From assembly GCA_039621445.1 (NCBI GenBank), contig CP154957.1, forward strand, positions 37,510,180 through 37,574,179: a stretch of DNA of 64,000 nucleotides, read 5' to 3'. The DNA comes from Euglena gracilis (lineage: Eukaryota > Euglenida > Euglenophyceae > Euglenales). Positions 33,510 through 45,304 of the stretch are shown in pieces. The notes under the pieces were generated by a model. It did not search any database and was not told the DNA's origin. It saw nothing but the letters and a program-made list of their open reading frames with translations. The stretch's first letter is position 1, and every line of letters begins with the position of its first letter. A program made the translations under genes and the position numbers.

Positions 33510-34020
33510 GTGAATCCAGTGAGACAAAGGAAGAACCAACCCCAAAAAGGCCGATGGTCTCTGGAAAGATGGATTTTTTCCCCTAAATGGCTGCAACAAC
33601 AAGAGTTCTGTAAAGATGTTGTCAAAGCTTTTGCAGCATTCAACATTCCCATGTCAAAGTTGGAGATTTTTTTTATGAAAATGTGGAATGTTTCTTTCCA
33701 AGACCTGTTGCTATTTTATCTTTGCACGTTTTGATTCTTATATTTTTTCCCTGGTTCTTTGACAAGGTGCAATAAAAATGCATTTTTTAGTCCAACTCTC
33801 CCTAACACCAGTGGCCATTGTGTATTTGCTCTCCCCACGATCTGCAGCTCAAGCTGAAAGAACTTTTTCGAAAATAGGCCATATCTTAACATCTGACCGT
33901 CTGAACATGAGTGCTGATACTCTGCAAGCCTATATAGAAGCTGCGGACACATACAACACACGACAATGGTGTGCAAGCATACAACCCCCAACAAAAGCCC
34001 TTAGACTCCTAAAGAACCCG
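33510..34020 (+). pseudogene. hAT transposase, internally deleted copy
   Basis: The first exon-like segment (33510-33710) has QQQEFCKDVVKAFAAFNIPM followed by SKLE, the pattern seen near the N-terminus of BED-type hAT transposases (an acidic/aromatic helix, then NIP-xxK). The second begins after a TTTTTTAG acceptor at about 33790. It carries LSPRSAAQAERTFSKIGHIL and TSDRLNMSADTLQ, the hAT C-terminal dimerisation motif (ERTFS...R...). The large catalytic core that should lie between is missing, since only about 80 bases separate the parts. This is a deletion derivative that cannot encode active transposase, although the dimerisation domain might still be made. Confidence 0.7.
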
Positions 34021-34429
34021 AAGAAAGCCGGGCATTCAGAAGTGTCACGTGGAAATTTTCAGTGCCACAATGCATTCCATCTGCAGATTTTCATGAGTTA
34101 CCACACAATGTTAAGACCCGAGAAGATTTTTCACATCAACTTGGCCAATTTCAGCACGAATTACGATGAGGACCCAGAATTTTCTGGAATTTGCTCAAGA
34201 CTCCACACATTTTTTGCCAACGGCGTTCATTTTCAGCAATATTTATTGTGTTGGGTAGGGTCCCATTTACAAAGTGGCACGTATTTTTCCCCACAAAAAA
34301 AACCCAGGCGTTGTCTCCCAAGGATCTTTCAGTTTTCAAGTGAAAAAAAGTTAATTTTCCCTTTCTCCGTCACAGAAATTTACTGTGAGTGTGGCAGATT
34401 TTCAGCCAAAACGGTCAGAGATGGGTGAT

Positions 34430-35090
34430 ATCCTCCGAACGGGACAAATTTCCATGGTGCCACATATTTTTGCTGTAGGTTTCACATTTTTTTTCAGCCA
34501 AATCTTGTCGCAGATGGGTGGAATCCTCCGTACGGGAATTTTTTCCCTTTTGCCCAGGCTGGGAGCGGGCGCGGATCAGCCTTTTTGGCTGGTGGATGAA
34601 AAACTGGAATTGTCCCCCTCACACAAATTTCAGCCCCCCCTGCGGAAATGGAGATGGAGGGGGGAAACAAAGATCCTTGGGAGGAACTTGCAAGGAGGAG
34701 AGTGCACGAAATGATTCAGTTTGGGGTGCTTGCAAAAGAATGTTTTCAATTTCTCTGGGCAAAGTTGGAAAGAACTTCAGATCCCCCAGATCCAAAAATG
34801 GAAACAGCTTTGGTCAAAAGTCATCAAAATTCAGCGGGGTTCCAGCCCAATTTAACTTTGGACAACAGCGACAAAAGGCAAGAACTTTTGACGTAAAATT
34901 ACCAGTTTTGGGTTTGGAAATCTCAAATTAAACGCCGTTTCAGGCATTTTTGCTGAAAATTCAAGGATTTTTAGAATTTTCCACTTTGGTTATTGGGACT
35001 GAGCGAAGCTTTTCTCAATTGGAGGAGGGTCACAGAATTTTCAAACGGACACAATCCCAGTTTATTGCAGAAGGGGGTCAACGTGGACAG
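34430..35090 (+). pseudogene. hAT transposase C-terminal fragment
   Basis: A frame at 34648-34896 encodes KDPWEELARRRVHEMIQFGV and an acidic linker. After a TTTCAG acceptor at about 34946 the frame reads VIGTERSFSQLEEGHRIFKR, another copy of the hAT dimerisation motif (TERSFS). It is distinct from the copy at 33.8-34.0 kb. A short ~93-bp duplication (CAGAGATGGGTGATATCCTC and its variant) lies at 34400-34545. The fragment has no complete catalytic domain upstream. Confidence 0.6.
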
Positions 35091-35599
35091 TTTTTTTCCC
35101 CCTGCCCAGATCACTGGCCGCAAATGTTGTTTTCACACCCTGGGAAGGGAGACCCCCAACCACGGCGCCGCTGTGGTGGCGGCGTCCGGGGGCCCTCTCC
35201 CCTGCAACGCTGTGGTGGCGGTGCAGGGGGGCCCAGCAGCAACCAGTGAAACGCGCACAGCCCCACCCCCGAGCTATTAGTTGGGACCTGAAGGAACGAG
35301 AAGGCCTGGGTTGGGACAGAGAGAGGTGAGCAGGATGCATTTTTTTTACCCCCCTCACTGCATTTTTTGTTACCCCAGAATGGTGGACGTTTCTTACGTT
35401 TGTTTGGAAGTAACAGCTTCACAAACAATACCCCGTTTGTTTGCCCCCCAGCTAAGCGTGTTGGAATTTCCCGTTGAAACACATGAAAAATTTACATCTG
35501 TGATTGCTCTGGTGCGAAATTTGCTCACAGGGGTGGGGGCAGGGGTAGGGATGATGGGGGAAGGCACCGTTTGTGGTTACCAGATTTCAATTTTTGTCG

Positions 35600-36030
35600 G
35601 TACCCCGTTTAGGGAAATGGTGTAAAATGAGGCAAAAAGCAACAGATTTTCTGGTCACAGGCCTGAATTTTCTTTTCGTTGGCAGGAATTCACAACAAAA
35701 ACGTCCAGATTTTTTAACAACGTATAATGGGGAAGATTGGAAACATTTTGAGACACATTTTTTGACGATTCAGAGTTTTATCAAATCTCATGTGCTCAGA
35801 CGGGCATTTACCCAGATTTTTTCACAAAAAGGGAGGAATGAAAGCCAGAACGAAAAAGTAATCATAAAGGAATTGGCAAGGGACAAATATTTGCTTCTTT
35901 CACTGGATGGGTGGTTTCTTTCCATTGGACAAAATTTCTGTTTTCCCCCAGCAATTTTGATTCCTCCCCCCCGCTCAAATCGTGAGAATGAGACAGGGAT
36001 TTTTTGAACAAACGGTGAGGGGATGTAATT
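35600..36030 (+). pseudogene. hAT transposase fragment with LSLDGW motif
   Basis: The frame includes DFLTTYNGEDWKHFETHF and, further on, ELARDKYLLLSLDGWFLSIG. LSLDGW is characteristic of the segment holding the first catalytic aspartate of hAT transposases. It lies downstream of a C-terminal fragment (34.95-35.09 kb), which is the wrong order for a single gene, so it must come from another copy. No terminal repeats were recognised around it. Confidence 0.6.
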
Positions 36031-36039
36031 TAAAGGGCC

Positions 36040-39000
36040 AGATGCCCCCCCCCTGAACCGAGTCAACCACCCGTTTGGTTGGGGGTGACCAAATTCGTTA
36101 AAAAAACACGAAACGAGTATTTTTCTCAGAATTTCAGAAGAAAACCTCAAACGGAGAAAGAGGTGGGGGCATCGTCAAAAATTCTTCAATGGTCAAGAAA
36201 GAAGCATCGCTCCCAAACCCCAACCACACAACCTGTGTTCTCAGAGCACTGTGTAAGTGTTGTGGTGAGGTTGGGAAGAATGCCTCTAACTGTTGGACAA
36301 AAATTGTTGATCCAAATCAAGCTCCCCCCACAGCCCAGTTTTGAGCCCCATGCCCATCGGGGTGGAAGGACGAGGCAAGGGGGGCGGGACGACCAATTTT
36401 AATGACAAATGTTGGGAAACTACCCAAATAAAAAGTGGTGGCCAACGTTTCCGGGGCAGAACTTTTGTTCAAGTGCCCCCAGCGCAAAATTTGTTTCAGA
36501 AAATTTTTGTGCCGCAGTCAAACACTTTTGTGGACAAAGTCCAACGATTTTCATGGTCAATAGAAACAAAGGCTTGGAAATTTTTACCGGAACAAAAACA
36601 GGAGGGGGGAGTACTTGACTTTTGCATCCGTGCTTTTTACGAAATATGGTCAAGACCCCACCACGTGTGAAGGAAATTTGGGGTATGCCGATTCTCGGAC
36701 AAAAATGACACTTTCCGACGTCCAATTTTTACAACTCCCCAGAATTTTCATTAAATTCTCCGAAACCTCCTTATGAAGGACCGAGTATTTTTGAAAGGGC
36801 TAATGTTTATGAACGTTGATTTTTGTTAATGTGGTCCTTTTGACTACAAAATTCCCTCTCGTATTTGGTGAATGGTGGAGGGTTTGTAAAACTGTTTGTG
36901 GTCGGGCTTTTGGTGCAAGTACACCATCCCCGGGTCCGAAAGAGATTTTCACCGTTCTGGTGGAAACATTATTGGTAGGACGTCACATAAAAAATAGCGT
37001 GTCCAAGATTTGGTCATTTTCCAGGTTGACAGGAAAGAGGAAGGGCGTAATCCAAAGGAGGAGGGTTTGGTATTGGTCCATCAGGGTACCCCCTCACTAA
37101 CGAGCCAAGGCGAAAGGGAATTTGTGTTGTACTTCCAGCTTTTGGAAAGGGTCCTCAACCTCAACCACGTCCAGGTTTTGGTGGAAAAGGAAAAGGGGAG
37201 GGTCGACACGCATTTTGCACCCCCTGATTTTCTTAAGTGGAAAATAGTGAATTATTTCAATTTTCTTCTGCCCGTTTGGGGAAAGAGAAGAAAAAATGGG
37301 TTGAACGGTCGACCAATGAAAATTTTGAGTCTGCCGATTTTAACCAAGGCACAAAACCCAAAGTTTTCATTGGGCAAGTGTGGGAGGTGGAATCTATTCA
37401 TTTTCACGGGTTTTGTTGTTTTGGGAGAAAAGAATAAAGTTGGAATGAGGATGAGCCCACACGTTTGGAGGCGAGTGAGTGGGGGACGTTCCAACGAAAA
37501 GTCGACGTGTTGTACCGACATACTTTTCAGACATTTAAAAGTGTTATTTGCGGAGAGGAGGTGGAACCCAACCACCCCGTAATTGGTTTGGAAGGACCGT
37601 GTGCAGGATTTTCAGAGAATTTTTGGAATGTAACTTGCCCTGGCATGGGACACGGTCAACGATTTTGTCGGTGAGGCTCCCGTAGGTACACCCCAACGAA
37701 TTTTGGGTTCGGAGGAAAATTTTTTGGAATGGCAAGGAGGCGTGAATTTCACAGATTTGGATTCGGGTTTTGAAAAGCAAAAGGCGGACAAATTTGCCAA
37801 GCGCATTTTTTCTCTAAAAGAGGTGGAAATCTTGTGCTAAGGTTTGAGAGATGGTGGGTTGAAGTGACCCCTCCCCCCACAAAAACGGCCGAAAGTCACG
37901 TTCCCGTTACGGTTGTGGGAAAAGTGATGAATTTTCATTAAGGGGAACCCATCCCGTGGTATGCGGGGTTGTTTTCATTGTTTCTGATTTTTGGTGTTTG
38001 GTCGCGACATGCAACAGATCACGGAATTCAATAATCCTCCAACAAAAAAGCTGCAGCGTTTCAAAAAAAAAAAGAGGGTAATTTGCTCCTTAAAGAGGTA
38101 TTAAGCAAAAAAACCCCAACAAAAAAAGGGACCAACCAAAATAAACGGAGTTTACTCCTTAAGAGAAAAATATTAAGCAACATCCCTGATGAAAAGCTAG
38201 CTTATCAAACCCCCTGAAGCATAACAACCAGATTTCTTGAATGGCGGTTGGTTTAAAAAAAAAAGTTCGCAAGAGGTGGTACCACGAAACCATGCCTAGG
38301 CCTCATTGTGGCTCGGCGTACAACTTTTGAACTTGCAACCCGACCTGCCTTGGGTGCTCGCAAGTCGTCATGTCCCCATAGCATAATATTGGACGAAAAG
38401 CACACATACCTTACGTGATGTGAACGTGGCGGCGAAGGACCGAGGAGCTGCACCGTGTGAGGTGGCAAGCGGCGGCTGACACTTGCTCCGCACGGTGTGC
38501 CTCACAGCTGCTCCGCACCGTGCGCCACACTTTTACGTTGCACCGTTGCACCATCCCCCACGGGGTGCGGTGTGGCCCGTTGGGCTGCCCCCCCCCCCAC
38601 CCCCACCGTTACTCGCATGGGCCAAGGCGTGGGCTTTTGGACTGCCCCCCCCCCCCACTGTCATCGTTGTTCTAACCAACCGCATACCTACTATTTTTTA
38701 ACAAACCAAATTGTTTTTTTTTTTCGTTCGGAACCCTTCCATTTTACTTTTGTTTTTTTAAAACCTCCCGGAGATTTTTCTAAGTGAGGGAGTGTAAAGG
38801 GGTCCTACCCAAAAATGGGCCAAAATTCGCCTTAGTGGTGCTGCAAATCACTGAAATTCCATTTTTTGGTTTTCATTCGAATTTAACCTAGGGAAAAGAT
38901 TATTGTGGTTCGGCTTGAAGGCCTGAACTCAATTTTTGACCTTGCAGGGCCGGTTCTTTGAAGTTTTCAAGACCGGCCGACCGTAGGATTTGACACGGTA

Positions 39001-39480
39001 GGATTTGCCATTTCCCCTAATTAGCCTAAGAAAGTCCTCACTCACCAAGCAATTTCAAACCAAATCTCACACACAGGGTTCTTATCTCACCCAATGCATT
39101 TGGTGCAACACTACAAACTAGTTCAATTGTTTTTGCATGAAAGAACCAGATTTCGATAAAAATTTTTATAAAGAGCAAAGAGGAAAAGTTTGACTATTTT
39201 GACTTCGAAGGCGGGCGGGCACCTCAAAAAACAGCCGAGGCCGAGGGATCCTCAAAATTTTCGACCCAAGCAAGGGTGTTCACAAGTTCCCCCCCATAAA
39301 AGTAAAGACAATAAAGAAGGGGCTGGGAAAATTGTCAAATAATATTTCGTGTCAGAAAGGCAACTGGCTGCCGTTTTGTGCGAGATAAGGTGCAACGTGA
39401 CGGCCCTGCTCTTTTTAAAGGCTTTCAAAGATTGACTAGAAATGAGCGATCTGCCTTCCCTTCCTGTAGTCCAGCATCTC
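36040..39480. other. No recognised gene; decayed, probably transposon-derived
   Basis: Plus-strand frames at 36.1-37.9 kb are moderately long and free of low-complexity bias (for example 37010-37582), with possible splice signals. They may continue the hAT-like material, but I recognise no motif. At 38.45-38.66 kb two short duplicated blocks (TGCCCCCCCC and CATGGGCCAAGGCGTGGGC) are seen. 38.7-39.48 kb holds nothing I can identify. Confidence 0.4.
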
Positions 39481-39489
39481 CTTGCCACC

Positions 39490-40110
39490 GAGCCTCGCAT
39501 TCCCTCGAGGCAGACCAACAAAGGCGGAAAGGAACCTGAGGGGAAAGCACAAAGACGTTGCCCTGTCGTCTGGGTGTCGAAGGTCAATTAGGTGGGGAAT
39601 TAGCCAACTCCGGCGAAAAAGGCACTTGGCGGGGGTTCTTAGCCCAGCGCGTCGGAATCGAACAACAAACCGCCGGCGAGTGAGGCATGGCCTCACAAGG
39701 GCAAAGTGCGGAGCCGGGGTGTCCTGGCAGGCGTCTCCGCAGGCTGGCCGAGCTTCTGTCGTGCTTCGAAATTGAGCAGAAACAAGGATCACGAATTGGG
39801 CCGCTCAGGGAGATTGGCAGCAAGCTTGATCAACTCTTTTGTGTTCCTGTTAACTTTGTTTCTCTATTTTTGTCAAAAATTTGTTTTCTTTCTGGGGGGG
39901 GTTGGTTCAACTTTGGGTATCGGTCTGAGCCGCCTTTCTTCCTCGGTCTGCACCGGGGTTTCTTTGCACACCTCGGGCTCCGTACTTCCCCCCCCCCAAG
40001 GCATTACAAGGCATGGCCTCACTTGGCGTTTGTGCTTCACCCTCGGTGTCCCTTCCTCCCCTCTCAGTCTGCCTCGGGGGAGTGCGACCCGAGGGTTGCT
40101 AAAACCTGGG
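39490..40110. mobile_element. Short DIRS-like derivative (candidate)
   Basis: The left part (39490-39560, with ATTCCCTCGAGGCAGACCAA and GGAAAGCACAAAGACG) matches 27890-27970. The next part (39597-39717) matches 28490-28615. At 40020-40110 the first part recurs inverted (TTTGTGCTTCACCCTCGGTG, TCCCTTCCTCC, CTGCCTCGGGGGAG). Inverted ends about 0.5 kb apart with an internal DIRS-like block suggest a non-autonomous relative of the 28.8-33.4 kb element. There is no open frame of note. Confidence 0.5.
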
Positions 40111-40546
40111 GAATTACCCTCACCCCCCCTCAAAGTGGTCACCCTCCCAGCGCCACGGGACCACAAAACGGCAACTCTGGGGTCATTTTTTGGGCTTCGG
40201 CGTCTTCGGCGCCAAAAGAAAGTGGCCACTTTGGGGGGGGTTGAACCAAATTTGCCAAAAAAAATTGGCGAACCTGAGGGGGGGGGCGGCACTTTGGGGG
40301 GGGGGTGAGGATAGCCAGTTCAACCCCTTATCAAAAAGAAACATCAAATGCATATGAAAATGGGAATGACCTGGGATGGTGACCTTTACACCTAACAGAC
40401 TACGCCAAACTGATCCGCCTTCGTGTGCAAATGGGCCGCCCACCCCCAAATCATTCATCACAGAGGTGCCAGTTCCAAATTGCATCTTTAAAAAAATTTT
40501 CCCCTCAAAGCAAAGCAACTCGTCGATTTGGCAAGGCACATACAAT

Positions 40547-40875
40547 TCACTTCCCAAGGCTCCGGCTCGAGGTTCGGCCGCATTTCGACATGAGGAATTC
40601 CAGACTGTTGAAATACTTGCGCTTCTTCGGGTCGTATGCTTTCTGTTCCCGAAAGAAGAGCGGGGGCCACTCCGCATGTCCCGGGAGAACGACGGCCGGG
40701 TCCCCATAGGGGAACGGGGTTGTGAAATTCTTGTCTGGACGCCGCCACCCCTCGCCGTAGGCCTTCAGCAGAACAGCCTCGGGGGGACCGGGGGAGCAGA
40801 ACTCCTCCCCCTCGAGGACGATGGGCACGCACTTCCGGTGCCGCTCCGTGATAACGTCGGGGGCAGCCCCTCTCC
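40547..40875 (-). CDS. LicD/fukutin-like protein, terminal exon
   Basis: This GC-rich frame reads DVITERHRKCVPIVLEGEEF, then CSPGPPEAVLLKAYGEGWRR and PDKNF, and ends ...SRSLGK followed by TGA at 40547. LicD-type domains end with a hydrophobic strand, a P-x-P-x-x-x segment and a YG-xx-W-xxP motif, which match (AVLLKAYGEGWRRP). The exon follows, on the same strand, those at 41.9, 42.3, 43.1 and 43.3 kb, in the expected domain order. The family includes phosphocholine transferases and fukutin-related ribitol-phosphate transferases. The true substrate cannot be told. Confidence 0.75.
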
Positions 40876-40894
40876 GGGGGGGGGGGGCACTTCT

Positions 40895-41165
40895 CACCAT
40901 CGGGCGTCTCCTTTTCTCATCCCACTCTGCAGAGCAGGTCCTCACTTCATGACAAGAAGCCCTCAAGGCCTTCACTGCACTGCACGGCACTGCACTGCAT
41001 GGCACTGCCAACACACTGCATTGTCACTACACTGCTGCTGCCAGTCCCCAACAAAAGCACACTGCGTTGTCATTTCGATGCGCTGCGCTGCACCGCCACT
41101 GCACTGCATCGTGCTGCCACTGCGTACACTGCACTGTCGAGGCCACTGCAACTGTGAAGTCAGCC
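40895..41165. repeat. Degenerate CACTGCACTGCA repeat
   Basis: Irregular CACTG, TGCA and CTGCTGCCA units run through an intron of the LicD-like gene. It is non-coding. Confidence 0.65.
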
Positions 41166-41912
41166 AAGTCCATTTGAAAACTCACAAATTGCCACACACA
41201 AATTGCCGCCAGGAGTGGGGCAGCGTTGAAAGACCGCTTGAGGCGGGATGTCAAACAAATCCCGGTGCACTTACCACAAAGCCCCGTAAGACACAACAGA
41301 GGGATGGGACAGAGGATGGGGCTGGGGGGAGTACGCGGCCTTGAGGTAGAGGCTGCCAACAATCTTCATTTTACCAACCTCGGGGGGGGGGGTCGGTTTT
41401 GGGCCCGACTCAGGCCGTTTCCCCTTGAAAATGGCCATTGTCGGGCCCCCAGTGCAGGGGGGAGGGAGTGCTATGGCACCACCACCGAAAACCAGACTCC
41501 CGGAGGTGGGGGGCTTGAAAATGCCAGTCCCAGTGCGACCTTGCCTCCGACTGGGGGGGAGGGAGTTGTTGGACATAGGGTTGTGACCAAAAAGGCGTCC
41601 ACTGACCGGGGGGGGGGGGTCGGGTTGTTGGACAAAGGGTCAAAAAAATAGTTGGCAGGTGCCTGGAACCCGTTGGGTTTTTGGGGGGTTGCGGTCCAAC
41701 AAAAAGGTCAAAATTTTCCTTCCAGCACTTTGCGTCGAAAATTTTATGCAATTTTGACAAAAATGGGATTTTGGCCAATATTTGGCTGATTTTTGGGCTC
41801 AAAATTTTCGGACGCCGAAGCTTTGCACCGGGCCTGTAATCTGGCCAAACCTCTGAAAAGGTGTCCGCCAAGCAGGGGGGGGGGGGTCGTTGGGCATGGG
41901 GTAAAAAGAAAC

Positions 41913-42051
41913 CTGGCTGCCGTAGAGGTGGAGGAACTCCAGCCGGTCTTGGATGTCGGCGGCCAGGTGAGGCGGGTGGGACCGATACGGCCAGACCGGG
42001 TACAGCCGATGGAAGAACGGGCACGTGGCGGGAGGCCCCGAGCCCTGGAGG
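41913..42051 (-). CDS. LicD-like protein, internal exon
   Basis: It is bounded by a CCCCCAG acceptor and a CAG/GTTTCT donor. The frame contains ATCPFFHRLYPVWPYRSHPP followed by HLAADIQDRLEFLHLYGSQ. It sits between the exon with the NWFGWLDKM segment and the terminal exon. LicD domains have a variable aromatic-rich region here. Assignment is by position, strand and clean splice sites. Confidence 0.55.
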
Positions 42052-42179
42052 CTGGGGGAACAATGCTGTGCAAGAGACTTTGTCAATGCAGACCAACTTG
42101 GGAAACTGTCAGGCGGGCGAGCACTGAGGACCCTGACAAATCGGCCAGCACTGGGCACCCTGCCGATTTCTCAGGTGAA

Positions 42180-42319
42180 ACCCTGAGTCATGACCATCTC
42201 CAACCTCAGTGTGAAGCTTCCGCATGGATGCAGGACCTCGCCGCGGCACATGTGCATCTGCTGGGTGATCATGTACTTGTTGGGCACCATCTTGTCCAGC
42301 CACCCGAACCAGTTGTTGT
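42180..42319 (-). CDS. LicD-like protein, internal exon
   Basis: It starts after CTCTCAAACAG and reads NNWFGWLDKMVPNKYMITQQ, then MHMCRGEV. The 3' edge may be the GTCCTG donor at about 42236 or further downstream. It lies between the exon with the D-x-D motif and the exon at 41.9 kb, all on the minus strand. Confidence 0.55.
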
Positions 42320-43052
42320 CTGTTTGAGAGAGGAACAAAAGATGTCCAATGGAACAAAGCCAAATCTGGTGCTCAACTATATAGAGGGGCAGTTCGACAG
42401 AACTGAATGCGACCAGTGAAACACGCATGCTAACCAGCACCAAAGTCCAGATTTGGTGATTTGGTACGAACTGGTGAAAAATCAAGCCGATCTTGGCAGA
42501 GTATATTTCATCTCACTGGACATTTGGGACCCCATGTACGGCAAATCAGGAGCGTGACTTAATCCAAGATAAAAAATAATGCAACCTGGGACTCACAATT
42601 TTTTGAGAAACTTTGAGGTTTTTTGGTCTTTGGGGTTTTAAAGGGTTTTTTTAGGTCAATATCTGAAAAATACGACGGATCTGGGGACTTTTTTTCAGGA
42701 CAAATCCAAAAAAAGAAAACACCAGAAAAAGCATTTCGGCAATACACATAAGGTCAGGTGGGTGGGAGGTCCTTTTCTCTAAACATTCGGGAGAAAAAGC
42801 AGCGTGAAATGCTAGTAGAGCCTGCAGTCAAAAATGTGAAAAAAGAGGGGATCGAAAAAATGGGCAGAAATGGTGGGCTGAGATGAGACCCCAAAAAATG
42901 ATATGGAGGTCTCATGAAGAAAAAAAAGGAGGAAAGTCGGCCACGCAATCCAAACAACCATGCAGCCTGCTGGTACACCATTCACATATTCAGAGTTGTG
43001 CAAGCCATGGTTACAGTTCATGCTCCATGCCATCCCAAGAGAGAGGGCAGAC

Positions 43053-43151
43053 CCGCCAGGGCAACGTCGCTGTCGGTGTCCCAGGGGATGACCCGCTGGT
43101 TCCGCGCCGCCCCCAACAGTGTACCAGCGATGAGAAACAGCTGCCGGCAGG
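43053..43151 (-). CDS. LicD-like catalytic exon (GTLLGA...PWDTDSD)
   Basis: The frame reads CRQLFLIAGTLLGAARNQRV, then IPWDTDSDVALA, and runs into a possible donor. GTLLGA(A/V)R followed by IPWD-D-D is the signature of the LicD/fukutin family: a nucleotidyltransferase-like fold with metal-binding aspartates (here D-T-D-S-D). It transfers phosphocholine or ribitol-phosphate-type groups to glycans in characterised members. All key residues are present, with T and S at the variable positions between aspartates. This is the strongest evidence for the identity of the gene. Confidence 0.85.
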
Positions 43152-43234
43152 CTGCTCATGGGTAGCCCGGGTGTGCCAGTTCAGCCACTGACCTCAGGAG
43201 AGTGAGCCCGACCAATTACTTCGGCATTGGGAAT

Positions 43235-43445
43235 GGGGGGGGCCACCCAACGGCAGCCTGGGTGCTGCCCATGCCGCTGGGCCGCCGCCCGCAGCTCGGA
43301 GAGCGCCTGGCGGATGGCGTGGGCACAGCACACCGGCCCGTCAGTCGGCAGGGCGGCGGGCTCTGCCTGGCGGCAGGACTGGGCGTTCTTGGCGCAGGTC
43401 GGCCACACCACCGCCCCGCTGGGGCGGCAGCCGCCCCGCCGCCAT
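43235..43445 (-). CDS. LicD-like protein, exon before the catalytic motif
   Basis: The frame encodes CAKNAQSCRQAEPAALPTDG, then PVCCAHAIRQALSELRAAAQ and RHG. In LicD/fukutin-like proteins a cysteine-containing helix (CC..L...L..L......G) directly precedes the GTLLGA strand, and the two exons join in that order. Edges are approximate: the acceptor is probably GCCCCAG near 43440 and the donor near 43240. Confidence 0.65.
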
Positions 43446-43984
43446 GCCAGACTGTGTGTGGCAGAGGGGGGGAGGGAACGACGAGACGGGGGGGGGGGGG
43501 TGAGCGGCAACGGCTATGGCGTGGTTGGCAACGCTCTGGTGGGCTGGCGGGCTGCCATACCGTTGCCGGCCACCTCATACCGTTGCCGTTGCCTCTGTGC
43601 TGTTTGTGCCTGTGCACGGAAAGCGGTGCGGAGCTCTTCCTTGGAAGTATGGGGGGGGGGCTCTGTTCCTCACCTGATGGATATCCTCCTCCTTGGACTA
43701 CTTCCGTGCTCTCCATCCAGCCATCACCCGTTTAGCACCGGTACAGCACCTTTCAAGACTCTGGGTTTTATCATCAACCTGTTGCGGAAGGGGAAAAAAA
43801 CGGCTCTGCCTTCGCTGAAAAAAATGAACACTGTGGCGAAAGACTATGGAATAAGCAGGGTGGGCAAGACTGAGAATTGAATCAGGTGGAATTGCATCTC
43901 CCTTTTGGGCCATTCTATGGTATTTTCTGCTGAACCCCAGCGGGGGGGGGGTGCCTTTCTTCCTGCCCTCTGAAGATGACCACT

Positions 43985-44221
43985 GGCATGCCGATGGTCC
44001 TCCCTGGCAGGCGGTGCGGGGAACTGGGCGGGCTCCACAACGGCACGGAACTGAAACGCCTCCGCGGCCCAGTGCATTGTCAGGAAGTTGCACACCGTGC
44101 CGCGCTCCCGCACCCGGGGGACCTCGCTGGTGTTCACCGTCACGACGCGGAGGGCGTCCCCGTGCCGCAGCCACCACTCAAACGTCCGCGGCAGAGACCC
44201 CTCCGGCACCCAACGCTCCAC
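43985..44221 (-). CDS. Candidate exon upstream of the LicD domain
   Basis: After a GGGGCCAG acceptor the frame reads VERWVPEGSLPRTFEWWLRH and GDALRVVTVNTSEVPRVRER, then CNFLTMHWAAEAFQF. The composition is that of a folded domain and the GC content is high, as in the other exons. I do not recognise it. It may be an N-terminal region of the LicD-like protein or part of another gene. The 3' edge is uncertain. Confidence 0.45.
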
Positions 44222-44461
44222 CTGGCCCCTGGGCCTCGGTCCTTCGTGATGTCACATGGTCAGGGTCCAGTGCTTGGGAAACGTGGCTGCCCCGACGTAG
44301 GACGTCGGGCGGCCGTTGGAGGGGCCCCTGGCATGCATGCTCATGGCGAGCTGGGGGTAGGGCGGTGACCGGCGGACCACGGGGGGTTGGACAGCCCCGA
44401 CACGGTACAGGAATGGGGGACTCTCAGGCAGGCATTCGAGTGCAGGAGCATGTGTGCATGC

Positions 44462-44473
44462 ATACGCGCGCGC

Positions 44474-44547
<74 letters not shown>

Positions 44548-44610
44548 ACATGTGTGTGTGTGTGCGCGCGCGTGCGTGTGTGTGTGCGCCCTCGCGTGTG
44601 TGTGCGTGCG
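44462..44610. repeat. (CG)n(TG)n microsatellite
   Basis: About 28 bases of alternating CG pass into alternating TG with a few CA and CG interruptions. Alternating purine-pyrimidine DNA of this sort favours Z-DNA. It lies in a presumed intron. Confidence 0.95.
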
Positions 44611-44988
44611 TGCTTTCCCAAAGACAAAAATATGAAATCTTCATTTCTGTCTCTGTCTGCAGGCGAGGCGAGCTACTCAAAGATTATTGCACAAGAAAAC
44701 AAAACAAAATCAACAAAGCCCCGTTGGCTGACGATTGCTCAAAACTGATTGGTGGACCTTGATTTTCTAGGGATTACCATCCAGCAATCCCCCCCCACTT
44801 AGGGTGGGAAGGTGAGGGGGATTTGGATTTGGACCCCCAATCCACCATAGCACTTTGCCAAAATTACTTCGGCACAAAATAAATTTTTGGCCTCTAGAAA
44901 AAAAAACGGGAAGAGGTGGGTCGATTGTCCCTCCCACCACCCACAGGATTTCTGGGATTCCCGTTCAGCGCTGCCTTCACCCTCTCTC

Positions 44989-45231
<243 letters not shown>

Positions 45232-45304
45232 GTTTACCCCAACAACGTCTTCATCGTCGACAACGTCTTCATCGCGGAGGACGATGTAAGAAAAGAACAC
45301 TGAT

